From: Podarcis raffonei
Taxonomy: Eukaryota; Chordata; Lepidosauria; Squamata; Lacertidae
DNA: 64,000 nt
Direction of reading: 5' to 3'
Assembly (NCBI RefSeq): GCF_027172205.1
Contig: NC_070615.1
Coordinates: 45,058,501 to 45,122,500 of the forward strand
Below are positions 13,298 through 27,200 of the stretch, piece by piece (position 1 is the first letter of the stretch; every line of letters begins with the position of its first letter). A program made the position numbers and the translations under genes. The notes under the pieces are model-generated. The model made no database searches. It had not been told where the DNA came from and saw only the letters and a list, made by a program, of their open reading frames with translations.

Positions 13298-14983
13298 TTT
13301 TTATTTATACCTCGCCCTTCCTGGTTCAAAAACCGGGCTCAGGGCAGCTAACAACAAATTTAAAACACTTAATTATAAAAGCAGCATAAAATACAGTATA
13401 AAAACACGAATAACAATAAAATTCAAAAATCAATTTAGGGGAAATAAGCATTATATAATCCCCAGGGCTAGCTGGCTGAATTGGTCCTATTTGGGCCAGC
13501 AAGGAGACTTAGCTGTGGGGTCTCAGAGCGGGTGATCTTCATAAAAGGGGGGGGGGGAGGGAAGAGAAGGGAAATAAAAGATCAGGCTGAGGGATGTCCC
13601 TGGAAAACAGGGACACTTGGAGGGTCTGAGAGCTGGCTTTGCGTTTGACTGTCCAACAGTCGAGGTGCAAACAGCGGCCAACTAACCTTGAGGCCCTGGC
13701 AGTTTGCTAATCGGTCTTGAGCAAAACCGGCGCATTAGCTAGCTTCACGTTTTGCTTTTCAGAAGAATGAAATGTCGTGCCCATTTAATCCTAAATTATA
13801 GGAGGACGCTGAAAACGTTAGCGCGGAGGTGGCGCCCTTTGCCTCCTGACCATGCCCTGGTTGTGGTCACAACATGTGATACGCCTCTCCGCATCTGGCG
13901 GCATCTGGCAGGCCGCTGTGGGGGAAGAGGATGCCAGACTAGACAGAAACCACTTTGATGGTCCCCCTCCCTTCTTAGACATTTCCCTTCTCCCAGCCCA
14001 CAGACAAACTGCTGCTGTTAACAGGAACAACTTTCTGCGTTTCGATTTGAGTATTGTTTTGGTAGCGTAGCTTGTGTGGCAGTTGGCGCCAAATAAGAGA
14101 AGAAAGAAAGTCCTGCTGGAGAATCACCCCCTAAGCAGCTTCTTGGATCCAAGTGCGGGACTTTGGACTGGTATAACAGGAAACAAGATGCTAAATGAGC
14201 TCCAAGTCCCCTCTTCCTTTGCAGGCGGATATGGAAGACTCCCTGGTCCTGAATGGGGTAACTGTGTCCCTGAAGGACCAGGTACTCAGTCTGGGAGTCA
14301 TTTTGGGCTCACAGCTGTCCATGGAGGCGCAGGTCAATTCTGTGACCAGGTGTCTACCAGCTGCATCTGGTACACAGGATGAGACCCTACCTGCCCGTGG
14401 ACTGTCTTGCCAGAGTGGTGCATGCTCTGGTTATCTCCCGCTTGGACTACTGCAATGCGCTCTACGTGGGGCTACCTTTGAAGGTGATCCGGAAACTACA
14501 ACTAATCCAGAATGCGGCAGCCAGAATGGTGACTGGGAGTGGCCGCCGAGACCACATAACACCGGTCCTGAAGGACCTTCATTGACAGTACGTTTCTGAG
14601 CACAATTCAAAGTGTTGGTGCTGACCATTAAAGCCCTAAACGGCCTCGGCCCAGTATACCTGAAGGAGCGTCTCCACCCCATCGTTCAGCCCGGACACTG
14701 AGGTCCAGCACCAAGGGCCTTCTGGCGGTTCTCTCACTGCAGGAAGCGAGGCTACAGGGAACCAGGCAGAGGGCCTTCTCAGTAGTGGCGCCCGCCCTGT
14801 GGAACGCCCTCCCGTCAGATGTCAAGGAAATATACAACTATCTGACTTTTAGAAGACATCTGAAGGCAGCCCTGTAACGGAAGATTTTATGTTTGATGTT
14901 TTATCGTGTTTTTTATATTCTGTTGGGAGCTGCCCAGAGTGGCTGGTGAGACCTGGCCAGATGGGCGAGGTATAAGTAATAAA

Positions 14984-15032
<49 letters not shown>

Positions 15033-16012
15033 TCTGCATACACTCTGTGTCCCTTCATTGGGCAGCGCATAGTGGCTGCTGCAGAGCAAGCAAGGAGTAG
15101 GCGAAGCTGCCGCCGCTGTGTGAGTCGCCAGCTCTGAGATGCATCTACAAGCACCACGTGGCTAATAATGTGCTAACAAAATATTTATAACATTATATTG
15201 TTCCACCATTCATAAGCAGAATATATATAATCCTTGCATCAAGTCACAAATAATAGGAACCAAACAAATGTTCCATGAACCGAATTGGAAAGCGTCAGTC
15301 AATATCAAAGAACACTGAAATGAAGGCAAAGTGCATTTCAACAGTCAAAATCTTGCAGATGTGCGGTGATAGGGGTGCCGAATAGTTTTAACGAACTGCT
15401 TCAATAATGATTCTTCGTCAGCAAATAAGTTGTCCCTACAGGTACTTCAAATAGCAATGGATCGGCAATCACTTAACAGTGCAATCACTTAACAGCCGCA
15501 AGTTGCTTGCGGTTGTTCAGAGTTTTGTTTTTGCAACATAGGGGATTACCTTTGTTGTATAGCTCTGAAATGCAGGTAGAAAGCAGAGCCGCCCTGGGTG
15601 GGAAGAAAGGGGGAGTGGAGCAGGGGTCAAGAAGCCTTGAATATTTATTTATTTGTTTGTTTGTTTATTTATTTATTTATTAAAACAACAACAACATTGC
15701 CCCTTTCTGTGAATAATTTATTCTTTGGTATGTGTTTTTCTTTTTGTAAATCTACCAAAGAAAAAAATAAATCCAGGATTAAGGGGTTTTCTCAGATGCT
15801 GGAGGGTCTGTGTGCTTTGTCCCACTGATATAGTGGTGGTGGAAATGTTCTGTGGGTGAGGGAGACAAAAATGGGGGTGGGGAGGTTCAGTTGGGGGACA
15901 GAGTGAGAAATATCCCTATTTTCATCTGAGGAATGTTGGAGGGTATGCGTCTGGTGGTGTCTTCCCCACTTCCCCAAATCTTTTATTGGTTCCGGTTCTG
16001 CATCTATCTATC

Positions 16013-16097
<85 letters not shown>

Positions 16098-19000
16098 TTC
16101 CTGGGGTACGCATACCCCTAAACGTTTTGTGAATCTAAGTTTGGCCTCATTGAGGGGCAGTATTTCAATATGAGTAAGAAAATGAGAGTACCCCTAAACA
16201 TTTTTTAGGAAAAAAGCACTGTGTGTATATGTATATGTATATACATATACATTGTTGTTGTTGTTGTTTAGTCGTTTAGTCGTGTCCGACTCTTCATGAC
16301 CCCATGGATCAGAGCACGCCAGGCACTCCTGTCTTCCACTGCCTCCCGCAGTTTGGTCAAACTCATGCTGGTAGCTTCGAGAACACTGTCCAACCATCTT
16401 GTCCCCTTCTCCGTGTGCCTTCAATCTTTCCCTACATCTACACCTACACACACACACAAAGCAACCATCAATATTCCACAACCCCACCCCACTCAGAAGC
16501 ACAAAACGTCCATTTAATTCTATTTAACTTCTAAGTTGTTATGTACTGAAGTTCTCGCCCTGAACCAGCAGGGGGATACTGTAGATAGTTATGCAAATAA
16601 GGGATCGAAAGTGACGTTCAGTGATTGGATAGTTTTAGAAAATTGTTACAGTTATGTTGTACTGGAGCTCTATATAAGCAGGCTGACTGAACCCTTCAGT
16701 TCAGTTTAGTTCTGTTCTGGCCTGTGAATAAACAAGAGCTGTTTGAAGAATCTGTGTCATCTGATATGTTCACCCACAACTTAACATAAGTCATTTCAGT
16801 TTTTCAATGAAGGTACTGTTCCACAAACGGTGTTTGTGTCCTCGGAGACCCATGACCATGTTCTATCAGTGGTGTGCATGCGATAGGACCCTGCCAGGTT
16901 GAGGGGAGAGCAGTGGTTTTCTTGTGTCTCGGACACGGGTTTCCTGGTCCACTGGCCCAAAGAGGAGGGTCTGTGCAGATGGTTTGGTGCAGGGGCACCA
17001 AAGAAGGATGTCAAAAACAGCAGAGCAGTCAGGAGGTGAGAACTTAAAAGGCAGCTTGCAGAACCTTGCTGCTGTTAGAGACTAGGGATGGATGCCAAAA
17101 CAACAAGCCTTTATTGTGACTTCTCTGTGCCTTAGCAAGCGTCTCAACACATTACTCATACAGGAACTGGCATATGACTCTTTGGCCAGAACCTCCCATT
17201 GGTCCACCTGGCCAATGCAGGTGGCAGGCATCCAAGTCTTGCAGATAGCTCCCTTCCCTAGGCCAATAGGCCAAGCATCCCAAGCTCACAGATGCTTAGC
17301 ACAGCATCAAAGGAAGCCAATTAGCTGATAACAAAGCAAGAAGGTAAACATAGACAAGCTCATTCTTGCAGCAGAGAAGAGTTGGTTAGTCCAAGGGTTA
17401 GCTTGACTACCAAAAGAATCAATTAGCAGGAATAAAATTATGATGGAAAGTGCAAGATAAGAACCCCGAACTGCCAATGGCACTACAGTGGTACCTCAGG
17501 TTACATACGCTTCAGGTTACAGACTCTGCTCACCCAGAAATAGTACCTCGGGTTAAGATCTTTGCTTCAGGATGAGAACAGAAATTGTGCTCCGGCGGCG
17601 CGGCAGCAGCAGGAGGCCCCATTAGCTAAAGTGGTGCTTCAGGTTAAGAACAGTTTCAGGTTAAGAACGGACCTCCGGAACGAATTAAGTACTTAACCCG
17701 AGGTACCACTGTATCACTGAGATGCAGGCAGAAGGCAGAGCCGCCCTGGGTGGGAAGAAAGGGGGAGTAGAGCAGAGGGCAAGAAGCCTTGGTTTTTTAA
17801 AAAATACAGTGGTACCTCGGGTTAAGTACTTAATTCATTCCGGAGGTCCGTTCTTAACCTGAAGTTGTTCTTAACCTGAAGCACCACTTTAGCTAATGGG
17901 GCCTCCTGCTGCCACTGCACCGCCGGAGCACGATTTCTGTTCTCATCCTTAAGCAAAGTTCTTAACCCAAGGTAATATTTCTGGGTTAGCGGAGTCTGTA
18001 ACCTGAAGCGTCTGTAACCTGAGGTACCACTGTAAACAACAACAACAAGATTGCCCCTTTCTGTGGCTAATTTATACCTTGGTGTGTGGTTTCCTTTTTG
18101 TAAATCTACTGAAGAACAAAACAAAACCACCAGAATTAAAGGGAGCACGTTAAACCACAGATCTCAGCTTACATGGAAAAAGCAGAAGGGGTGTGTGCAA
18201 AAACCCCCCCACACCGTTTCGATGTCTCCTCTGATCTGAAATGTATCTGTATTCAGTCGCATTCTGAATGCTGGAGAGATCTAACTGGGACATTTTGCAG
18301 TTTAACTAGTGCATGGGTAGGCAAGCTAAGGCCCGGGGGCCGGATCCAGCCCAATCGCCTTCTCAGTCCGGCCCACAGACGGTCCCGGAATAGCGTGTTT
18401 TTACATGAGTAGAATGTGTCCTTTAATTTAAAATGCATCTCTGGGTTATTTGTGGGGCCTGCCTGGTGTTTTTCCATGATTAGAATGTGTGCCCGGCCGC
18501 CGCTGCCACTGCCAAGAGCCCTTGTGATGGCCTGGGACTTGGGCTTGGACTCGGAACCGGAGGAGTCTTAGTCCGCACCAGATCCTTTGCCTCAGGCATC
18601 ATCTGAACCAAGTCTGAGGCCTGATCCTGAAGAGCCCCCGTCTGCACAGGTTCCCCTGCAACAAGCACCAGCTGGGCCGAGTCAGGGGCCTGAGCCTGCC
18701 CTGGCTCCAGATGTGGGGATTACCTTGTTGACTTCAGCTGGGCAATCACTTACAGCTGCTCCACTACCGGTTGGGTCAGGGGAGGCTGAGGCAGACCCTG
18801 GGTCTAGTAACCCACCGATATCTCCCGAGCTGCAGAGACTCAGGTCTGAGAGAAGGAGAGACCTGAGTACTCGCAGGAGGAGTACTCGCCTTTGGGCGAA
18901 ACAGGGAGGTGAGTCGCCGGGGGATCAGGACCGGCCGTTACCCCGACAAAGATAAAAGGCTGACGGACCCCGCCCCAGGTTGCGGGAGCAATGTTGCTGT

Positions 19001-21627
19001 TTGCCAGAACCTGCCTGAGACCGTGACCTTGCCTGGTTTCCTGCCTCATGTCCTGCCTTGACCCTGCTGGACTGACTCCTAGCGGAACCTTTGGGTTCTG
19101 GCCCGGTCCTGGACCGCGTTTCACGGGTTGACCCCGGGCCCAGCACAGCGCTGACCTGGGGGGGGGGATGAGGAAGGAGTTGGGGGAAAAGCAGTGGCAG
19201 CATCTGCAGCAGCGGGGTGGCACACGCGGTGGAGCTGGATGGGCTGCTCCTGCAGAAAGGAGCAGGCAACGGGGCGGCAGCGGGGGGCGGCACCACCCGT
19301 CGCAGGGTGCCTTAGGCCAAGCCCTCAAGCCAAGCCCAACAGATGGACATAACCTCTCCCCTGGCGCCAGGGATGTCAGCTCCGCCGGCCATGCGCATGC
19401 TCCTTTCCCGCCCGGGGAACCCGCCACCCACCACAGTGCGGGCTTCCCTCCCTCCAGGCCGCCCTAAATTTGGGGGCGCTGGGAGGATCTTTGCACCCTG
19501 GCGCCACATATGCTAAAGACGGCCCTGAGTGGAAACCTGCCTCCAAATGCAAAATGAATCCAATTACCTTCGCGTTCCAAAGGCTGGACCACTCCAGTGT
19601 AAACTGGGCACCACACAGTGAGAAATAGGGCTTAGAATCCCCCTTGCATGCTCTTCTTTGTGCCCCCCCTTTTAAAAGAAAATTGAATACCTGGGGTTTT
19701 GGTGGTGGACCCCTGGAATGTGCTCACCCCAATTCCCCCCACCCCACTGTTTGCTTTCAGCCCATATTGTTGCCCCACTCCCCAAACCCCACAACAGGCA
19801 ACAAACCCAATCAAACCCAAATTTTCCTTATCAGCAGGGTGCCAGTAGCTCTGAATGCCATTTTGCTGAATCATAAGAGCACCTGAAGCTTTGTTATCGC
19901 AGTAAATGACTCATTGGCTCACCGCCAGGAGGGGGAGGAAAAAGGGAAACACAACAAAGGACTGGCCTCGGTTAGTGCAACATCAATAGGCACGATGGTA
20001 CTCAGATTATTGGTGGGTGCATTAAGGAAACCCACAAGCACCCTCTGACTCCCCATAAAAAGGTAAAGGGACCCCTGACCATTAGGTCCAGTCGTGACCG
20101 ACTCTGGGGTTGCGGCGTTCATCTCGCTTTATTGGCCGAGGGAGCCGGTGTACAACTTCTGGGTCATGTGGCCAGCATGTGGCAAACCAGAGCAGTGCAC
20201 GGAAACGCCGCTTAACTTCCCGCCGGAGCGGTACCTATTTATCTACTTGCACTTTGACGTGCTTTCGAACTGCTAGGTTGGCAGGAGCTGGGACCGAGCA
20301 ACAGGAGCTCACTCCATCGTGGGGATTCGAACCGCCAACCTTCTAATCAGCAAGTCCTAGGCTCTGTGGTTTGACCCACAGCGCCACCCACGTCCCTCTG
20401 ACTCCCCATACATTTAGCCAAATCATATCCCTACTCACAACCTTTGGGAAACAGGAACTGAGGGTTCCCATAGGTGAAGGGGATAAGCATGGAACCAGAA
20501 ATTTAAGGGGAGGGAGCTGAGCTCTAAGTCATGTTAGCACACTCTTGATCCTCACCCTACTCAGAGAAGAACATATCCGAGACACCTGAAAAGCAGCAGG
20601 GAGCCTTCCAGATGGATGCTCATTCGGCAACCAGCGCTCCCTCCACCTGTGCAAGATTTACACAGTGTTTGCACAACGCCGTTGGCATGAAAACGCCCTC
20701 CTGTATTTCCCTTCCTTCTGTTATACTGGATTTAACCCTTTCCCCCAGGGTGAACCTGATAAGTAGGCCTGGCACCAGCAAGTCAGACAGGTCAAGGGTC
20801 TGGGGGAGGGGCACGGGGGCCCCTTCACCAGCCCGACTCATTTGTGGCGCCCTTCATCCTCCCACTGGGTCTCTGGATACAAGCAGAGCATTCGAGAGCA
20901 CTGCTACCCATCTATAGTTGAAGTATGTCTGGGGCCCCAATGGAGGGCACAGAGCAATGCTGCCCCTAGTGGTGGCAGCAGAGGAAACAAGTGGCGCTCA
21001 CAGCTGCTGAGATCAGACCAAGTCCTGACCTGGCCGGAGGGTGCATGTGTGTGAGTCCCACTGTTGGCATCATGCCAAGCTCCCAAAGGCTGGCCAACGA
21101 GCTTACCAAAAGAACCCCACCCAGTTGCCAACGCCTCATTTGCAGTATCTGAGCAACAGGACCGCAGCACTGAGCCCCTACCTGGAGGCCCGGAACAAAA
21201 ACAAATCTAGCAAACCACATAAGGCAACCGTGCCTCTGAGGGCAAAAAAACCCTGGGTGCGAAATAAAGAGAGCAATTTCCCAGGTGAGGACAAGAAAGC
21301 AAAGTAACAGCTGTTTGGATTTGCTGTGGCTCAAATAGACTTTCCCAGAGGAGGCAATGAAAAACAAACCAACCCCCAAACCGTGGAAAGCACTGCCCTG
21401 CACCCCAAGATTTTCCAGTAGGCAAAGCAGGGAACAGGAGGAGAAAAGGAGGCGATGCTCTCGAGAAAGAAGGCCATGTGGCGAGGATGAGAAAGAGGAA
21501 GAAAACTGACCTTGGAGAAGCTGACTGTCAAATGGTCCCATTCCGAAAATCTGCAAGGTGCAGGTTTTACAACTGAGATGCTCAAGCAGCAGCTCAGTCA
21601 TGTAACAGAAGAGGAACTAATTAAAGT

Positions 21628-21683
<56 letters not shown>

Positions 21684-22276
21684 CAACCCAGAAGTGGGGA
21701 GTTTGGGAATGGCCATCACAATACTGGGGAAATCCCGGAAAGGGGACAAAATAGGAAATCCCCTTTTATTCTGGCACCACCGGTCAAGAGCAGGAAGCAT
21801 CCTCCTCCCTGCTGCACACATTAAATATGCCACCTGTTGCACAACTTTGAAGGCAGCCCCATTTAGTTTCCTAATCTGCCTCGCTGCAAAAGAAATAAAC
21901 AAACCCACAGTCCTTCCTGCAAGGAGACTTTGCAAAGCCAGAAACTTACCGGACGCTGGGAGAGCCCTCTGCTCCACTCTCCCCCCTTGAATGTCAAGAC
22001 AGCACACGAAACCTCAGCCTCAGTCCCACCCCAGGAATAAAAAGAGACCACCACATGAGACCTTCTGTTCACCGTCCATGCAACATGCAGCTCATGAGAG
22101 CAGAAGTGAAAGTAGGCAGGAGTGTGCTTTATTTTCACTTTCGGTCCTATTTTGTTGCTTGTGATCCAAATTTATCTTGCCATACTGTTTTCAGGAAGCC
22201 TGCGGTACACTCCCACATTAACTTCAACAGAATGACTAATTGTTATTGCTGCATACCACCCCTACCTCCAAGTGAT

Positions 22277-22329
<53 letters not shown>

Positions 22330-24200
22330 TCTTATTCTTATTCTTTATGTACCACCCGTCTGACTGGTTTTCCCCAGTCACTCTGGGCAGCTTCCAGCAA
22401 ACTAAAACACAGTAAGACATCAAACATTAAAAACTTCCTTAAACAGGGCTGCCTTCAGATGTCTTCTAAAAGTCAGAAAGTTCTTTATCTCCTTGGAATC
22501 TGATGGGAGGGTGTTCCACAAAGCAGGTGCCACTACCGAGAAGGCCCTCTGCCTGGTTCCCTGTAACTTCGCTTGTCGCAGCGAGGGAACCGCCAGAAGG
22601 CCCTTGGAGCTGGACCTCAGTGTCTGGGCTGAACGATGGGGATGGAGACGCTCCTTCAGGTATACTGGGCCGAGGTTGTTTAGAGATATAAAGGTCAGCG
22701 CCAACACTTTGAATTGTGCTCGGAAACGTACTGGGAGCCAATGTAGGTCTTTCAGGATCGGTGTGATATGGTCCCGGTGGCCACTCTCAGTCACTAGTCT
22801 GGCTGCTGCACTCTGGATTAGTTGCAGTTTCCGAGTCAAAGGTAGAGTGCGTTGCAGTAGTCCAAGCAGGAGATAACCAGAGCATGCACCACTCTGGCGA
22901 GACAGTGCGCAGGCAGGTAGGGTCTCAGCCTGCATACCAGATGGAGCTGGTAGACAGCCACCTTGGAAGCAGAATTAACCTGCGACTCCATGGACAGCTG
23001 TGAGTCCAAAATGACTCCAAGGTTGTGCACTTGTTCCTTTAGGGGCACAGTTACCTCATTCAGGACCAGGAATGTCCCACACCTGCCTGCCAGGGTTCAT
23101 GTTTCCATTTGGGAATGAGGCACAGCGGAGCCTGTGATGTCTTTAGGATATTTGGCTTATTTACGCATCTATTTGCAACCTGAGCCTACGATGGAGGGTT
23201 TCCATAGCATTCTGAACACTGCAATACGGTTTTGTTTCTCCCAAAGCCACAGGCTTTGAATCAAAGCAGAAATCAAACATTGCCTCTGAGTCTCTGCTCG
23301 ACTCTCTCTCCAGCTTTGCTGCTTCACTTCTAAGTCACATTAACTCCTCTAAAACTCCCTCTTCTAAACTCTGGCTTTATTTCTCAAGGGAGGGGGCCCC
23401 TACCCATTTGCAGTCTTGCACCATGCCCCTTAGTCCTCCTTAATGGCCCATAATTTCTATGGGACCCTTTATGTAAGTGGCCTCCATGACTCTTTCTGTC
23501 GGCCCATATGGGACCAGCGCGAGTGGCCGGGCCTGGTGAACTTTTAATTCCCTACCCCTACGGTTATGATTCGCGGGTTCCCACTTAATTTTATTTTGAT
23601 TTTAAATGTGATTCGAAATGTATTTTAAACTAATCGTTTGGTTTTGTGTTTTTAATGTATTATATATTTGGTGTTTGCCGCCCTGAGCCCAGTCTCGGCC
23701 TGGGAGGGCGGGGTTTAAATAAAAATTATTATTATTATCACCCTCCCAAACACCCTCAAGCTATCCTGGCTGGTCCAAGAATGAGAAGCTTTGATTCATT
23801 TCTAACACTACCTGATTCCAGAGATGAGAGGGTCTGGCACCCACCTTAACACCCAACTCAGAACGTTATTTTTATTTTTATTTATATCCGCCAGCATCCT
23901 GTTCTCACAGTGGCTAACCAGATGTCTCTTCTAGAAAACTGGCAAGGAGCTGAGCGCCTCTTGTGGTTTGTTGCAAGAGGCACCCGCCCTGTGGAACGCC
24001 CTCCCATCAGATGTGAAGGAAATAAGCAGCTATCTTATCTTTAAAAGACATCTGAAGGCAGCCCTGTTTAGGGAAGTTTTTAATATTTAATGCTGTATTG
24101 TTTTTAACACTCGATTGGGAGCCGCCCAGAGTGGCTGGGGAAACTCGGCCAGATGGGCGGGGTATTAATAAAAAATTATTATTATTATTATTATTATTAT

Positions 24201-24232
<32 letters not shown>

Positions 24233-27200
24233 TTAGTATTCAGAAGCATTGCTGCCTGCAACTGTGGAGCTGAAGCATAGCCATCATGACTTTGTTTAGT
24301 CGTTTAGTTGTGTCCAACTCTTCGTGACCCCATGGACCAGAGCACGCCAGGCACTCCTGTCTTCCACTGCCTCCTGCAGTTTGGTCAAACTCATGCTGGT
24401 AACTTCGAGAACACTATACAGCCATCTCGTCCTCTGTCTCCTTGTGTCCTCCATCTTTCCCAACATCAGGGTCTCTTCCAGGGAGTCTTCTCTTCTCATG
24501 AGGTGGCCAAAGTATTGGAGCCTCAGCTTCACGATCTGTCCTTCCAGTGAGCGCTCAGGGCTGATTTCCTTAAGAATGGATACATTTGATCTCCTTGCAG
24601 TCCATGGGACTCTCAAGAGTCTCCTCCAGCACCATAATTCAAAAGCATCAATTCTTCGGCGATCAGCCTTCTTTATGGTCCAGCTCTCACTTCCATACAT
24701 CACTACTGGGAAAACCATGGCTTTAACTATACGGACATTTGTTGGCAAGGTGATGTCTCTACTTTTTAAGATGTTGCCTAGGTTTGTCATCATGACTAGT
24801 AGCCACCAATAGCCCTCTCCTCCATAAATCTTATTCTCTAGGCTCTGGCCATTGCGGTCCTAATGTCTCCACTGTGGAAGGATGTGTGGATCCACAGTGC
24901 CCAATCCCCTTCTAAATCTGGCCTGTGGCTAGTCCGGGAATCAGCGTGTTTTTACATGAGCAGAATGTGTCCTTTTATTTAAAATGCATCTCTGGGTTAT
25001 TTGTGGGGCCTGCCTGGTGTTTTTACATGAGTAGAATGTGTGCTTTTATTTAAAATGCATCTCTGGGTTATTTGTGGGGCATAGGAATTTGTTCATTCCC
25101 CCCAATATAGTTCAGCCCCCCACAAGGTCTGAGGGACAGTGGACCGGCCCCCTGCTGAAAAGGTTTGCTGACCCCTGGTCTAGGATGTTCCTCTGGGAGT
25201 TATAGCTCAACTGCCTCAGGCACAACATCTTCCCATCTTCTGCAGCCACCTCTGAGCCCTGACCCAGACGTGGTTTCATATCTGATGCCCCTGTAGCACC
25301 CAACTCTGTGCCCAGATCACTGCTGGCTAAAGGGGTCGCGCCTGCAAGGGATGGGGAAGTGATCTGATTCATTTTGGATCCGAAAGCAAACTGCCCCTAA
25401 TCTTTGCTTTCTGAAACAATACAGGAACCAAAAACAGCCAGTCCCCCTGCATCCGGACTTCTCCAAATGCCGCAGTGCCAAACGAGCTCAAAGGAAATGC
25501 ACGTGATGCTCAGGTAAAATGCGTACAAAACACATCTATTTGTGAAAAGCGAGAGAAGATTGCTTTGCCAAAACGTGGGTGGTGTAGGCGAAATCTGAAC
25601 ACAGACTTGCGTGGATCAGGAGGGTTCCGTTGATGAATTTTCAAGAGAACTTTAAAAATCAGTAAATCGTAACCTGATGCGGAAATGGAGAGAACTGAAT
25701 TTAGGATTGGGAAAAGGAGAAACTGAGGGAAATTGATAGATTCACCCGCCCCTATTGCCTTCTCCATTTGCTCTCCATGTGCTAAACATTGATGTGCAAC
25801 CTCAAAGTCCCTGCTCTCTCTTAGGGTCATAGAACCCCTATTATGACTCATTGCAATGCAAGACTCACAATGAAATAATGCTTTGTTTAAAAACCTTCAA
25901 TGGAGGACAGTCTACCACCTTCCTAAGGAATCCACATTCCACTATCAAATGGCTTTTATCACCAGGAACTTCTTCCTAATGTTTTCCCCTGCAATCCCCT
26001 TTTTGTCATTTGAATCCATTGGTGCAGACATGCCAACAGTCCTACTGTTCAGGATTGGAAAGCTTTGAAGTGCATAGCCCACTATTTGAAGGGGACTTTG
26101 CACTACAGACTGAGATTCACAAGTCAGAAGACTGGATGTCTTGAAATCTTTGCAGATGCTAGTTTTGGAAGTGACACCACGGATGGTACCAGCACTTCTG
26201 GAGTGTGCTACATGTACAACCACTGTCTGTTTGACTGGCTGTGCAAAAAGCAGACGACAGTAAGCCTAAGTTCCTGTGAAGCAGAACTCAATGCCCTGTC
26301 ATTTTCACTCATGGATTGTGAATGGTTGATGCAACTGTTTCAGGACATCAGAGTTTCTGTGAAGTGTCCTATACAGGTGTATCAAGACAATAGATCCTGT
26401 ATGGCTTTGCTGAACTCAGAGAGTTGCAAGCAAAGAACCAAATACTTGCAGATTAAGTTACATCGTGCAAGAGAGTGTATTCAGAAAGGACTCGTTCAAG
26501 TGTCCTACATGCCAGGAAATGAAATTCCTGCAGAATCCTACCCTCTGGAGCAGCCGAAAACAAGCTTGCTCCATCATCCATGTGACAGCCTGTTAAGTAT
26601 TTGGTCATTTTCCTTTACCGGACTGGGTAAAGGTAAAGGGACCCCTGACCATTAGGTCCAGTCGCGGACGACTCTGGGGTTGTGGCACTCATCTTGCTTT
26701 ATTGGCTGAGGGAGCCGGCGTACAGTTTCCGGCTCATGTGGCCAGCATGACTAAGCCACTTCTGGCGAACCAGAGCAGCGCACGGAAACGCCGTTTACCT
26801 TCCCGCTGGAGCAGTACCTATTTATCTACTTGCACTTTTATGTGCTTTCGAACTGCTAGGTTGGCAGGAGCAGGGACTGAGCAACGGGAGCTCACCCCAT
26901 CATAGGGATTCGAACTGCCAACCTTCTGATCAGCAAGTCCTAGGCTCTGTGGTTTAACCCACAGCGCCGTAGCCCTTAAAATAAAAGGCTCCTTTGCCCA
27001 GAATGCCTTTGGAATAGAGGACTGTCCATTGATAAATAAGACACACAGTGCATCCCATCACTCGCAGAACTGAGAACAGATGGACGGCAGAATTTCTGCA
27101 CTGAAAATGTCGAGCAAGTGTATGATAGAGGAAGAAAAAGCAAACTTACTACTCATGCTTCTAGCTGATGCTGCACCATGTTGGCTCAATTGCACGGCCG

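Noticed and set aside
15148-15160. CCACGTGG E-box as a possible CIITA promoter IV element
   Set aside because: No GAS or IRF element beside it in the arrangement known for promoter IV.
16787-17014. minus-strand open frames at 16796-17014
   Set aside because: No conserved motif, no splice evidence, and position inside a repeat-rich intron.
20966-21601. 211-codon open frame on the minus strand
   Set aside because: No recognisable domain, no splice context, Cys/Leu/Ser-rich composition, and it lies inside the CIITA intron; most likely chance.
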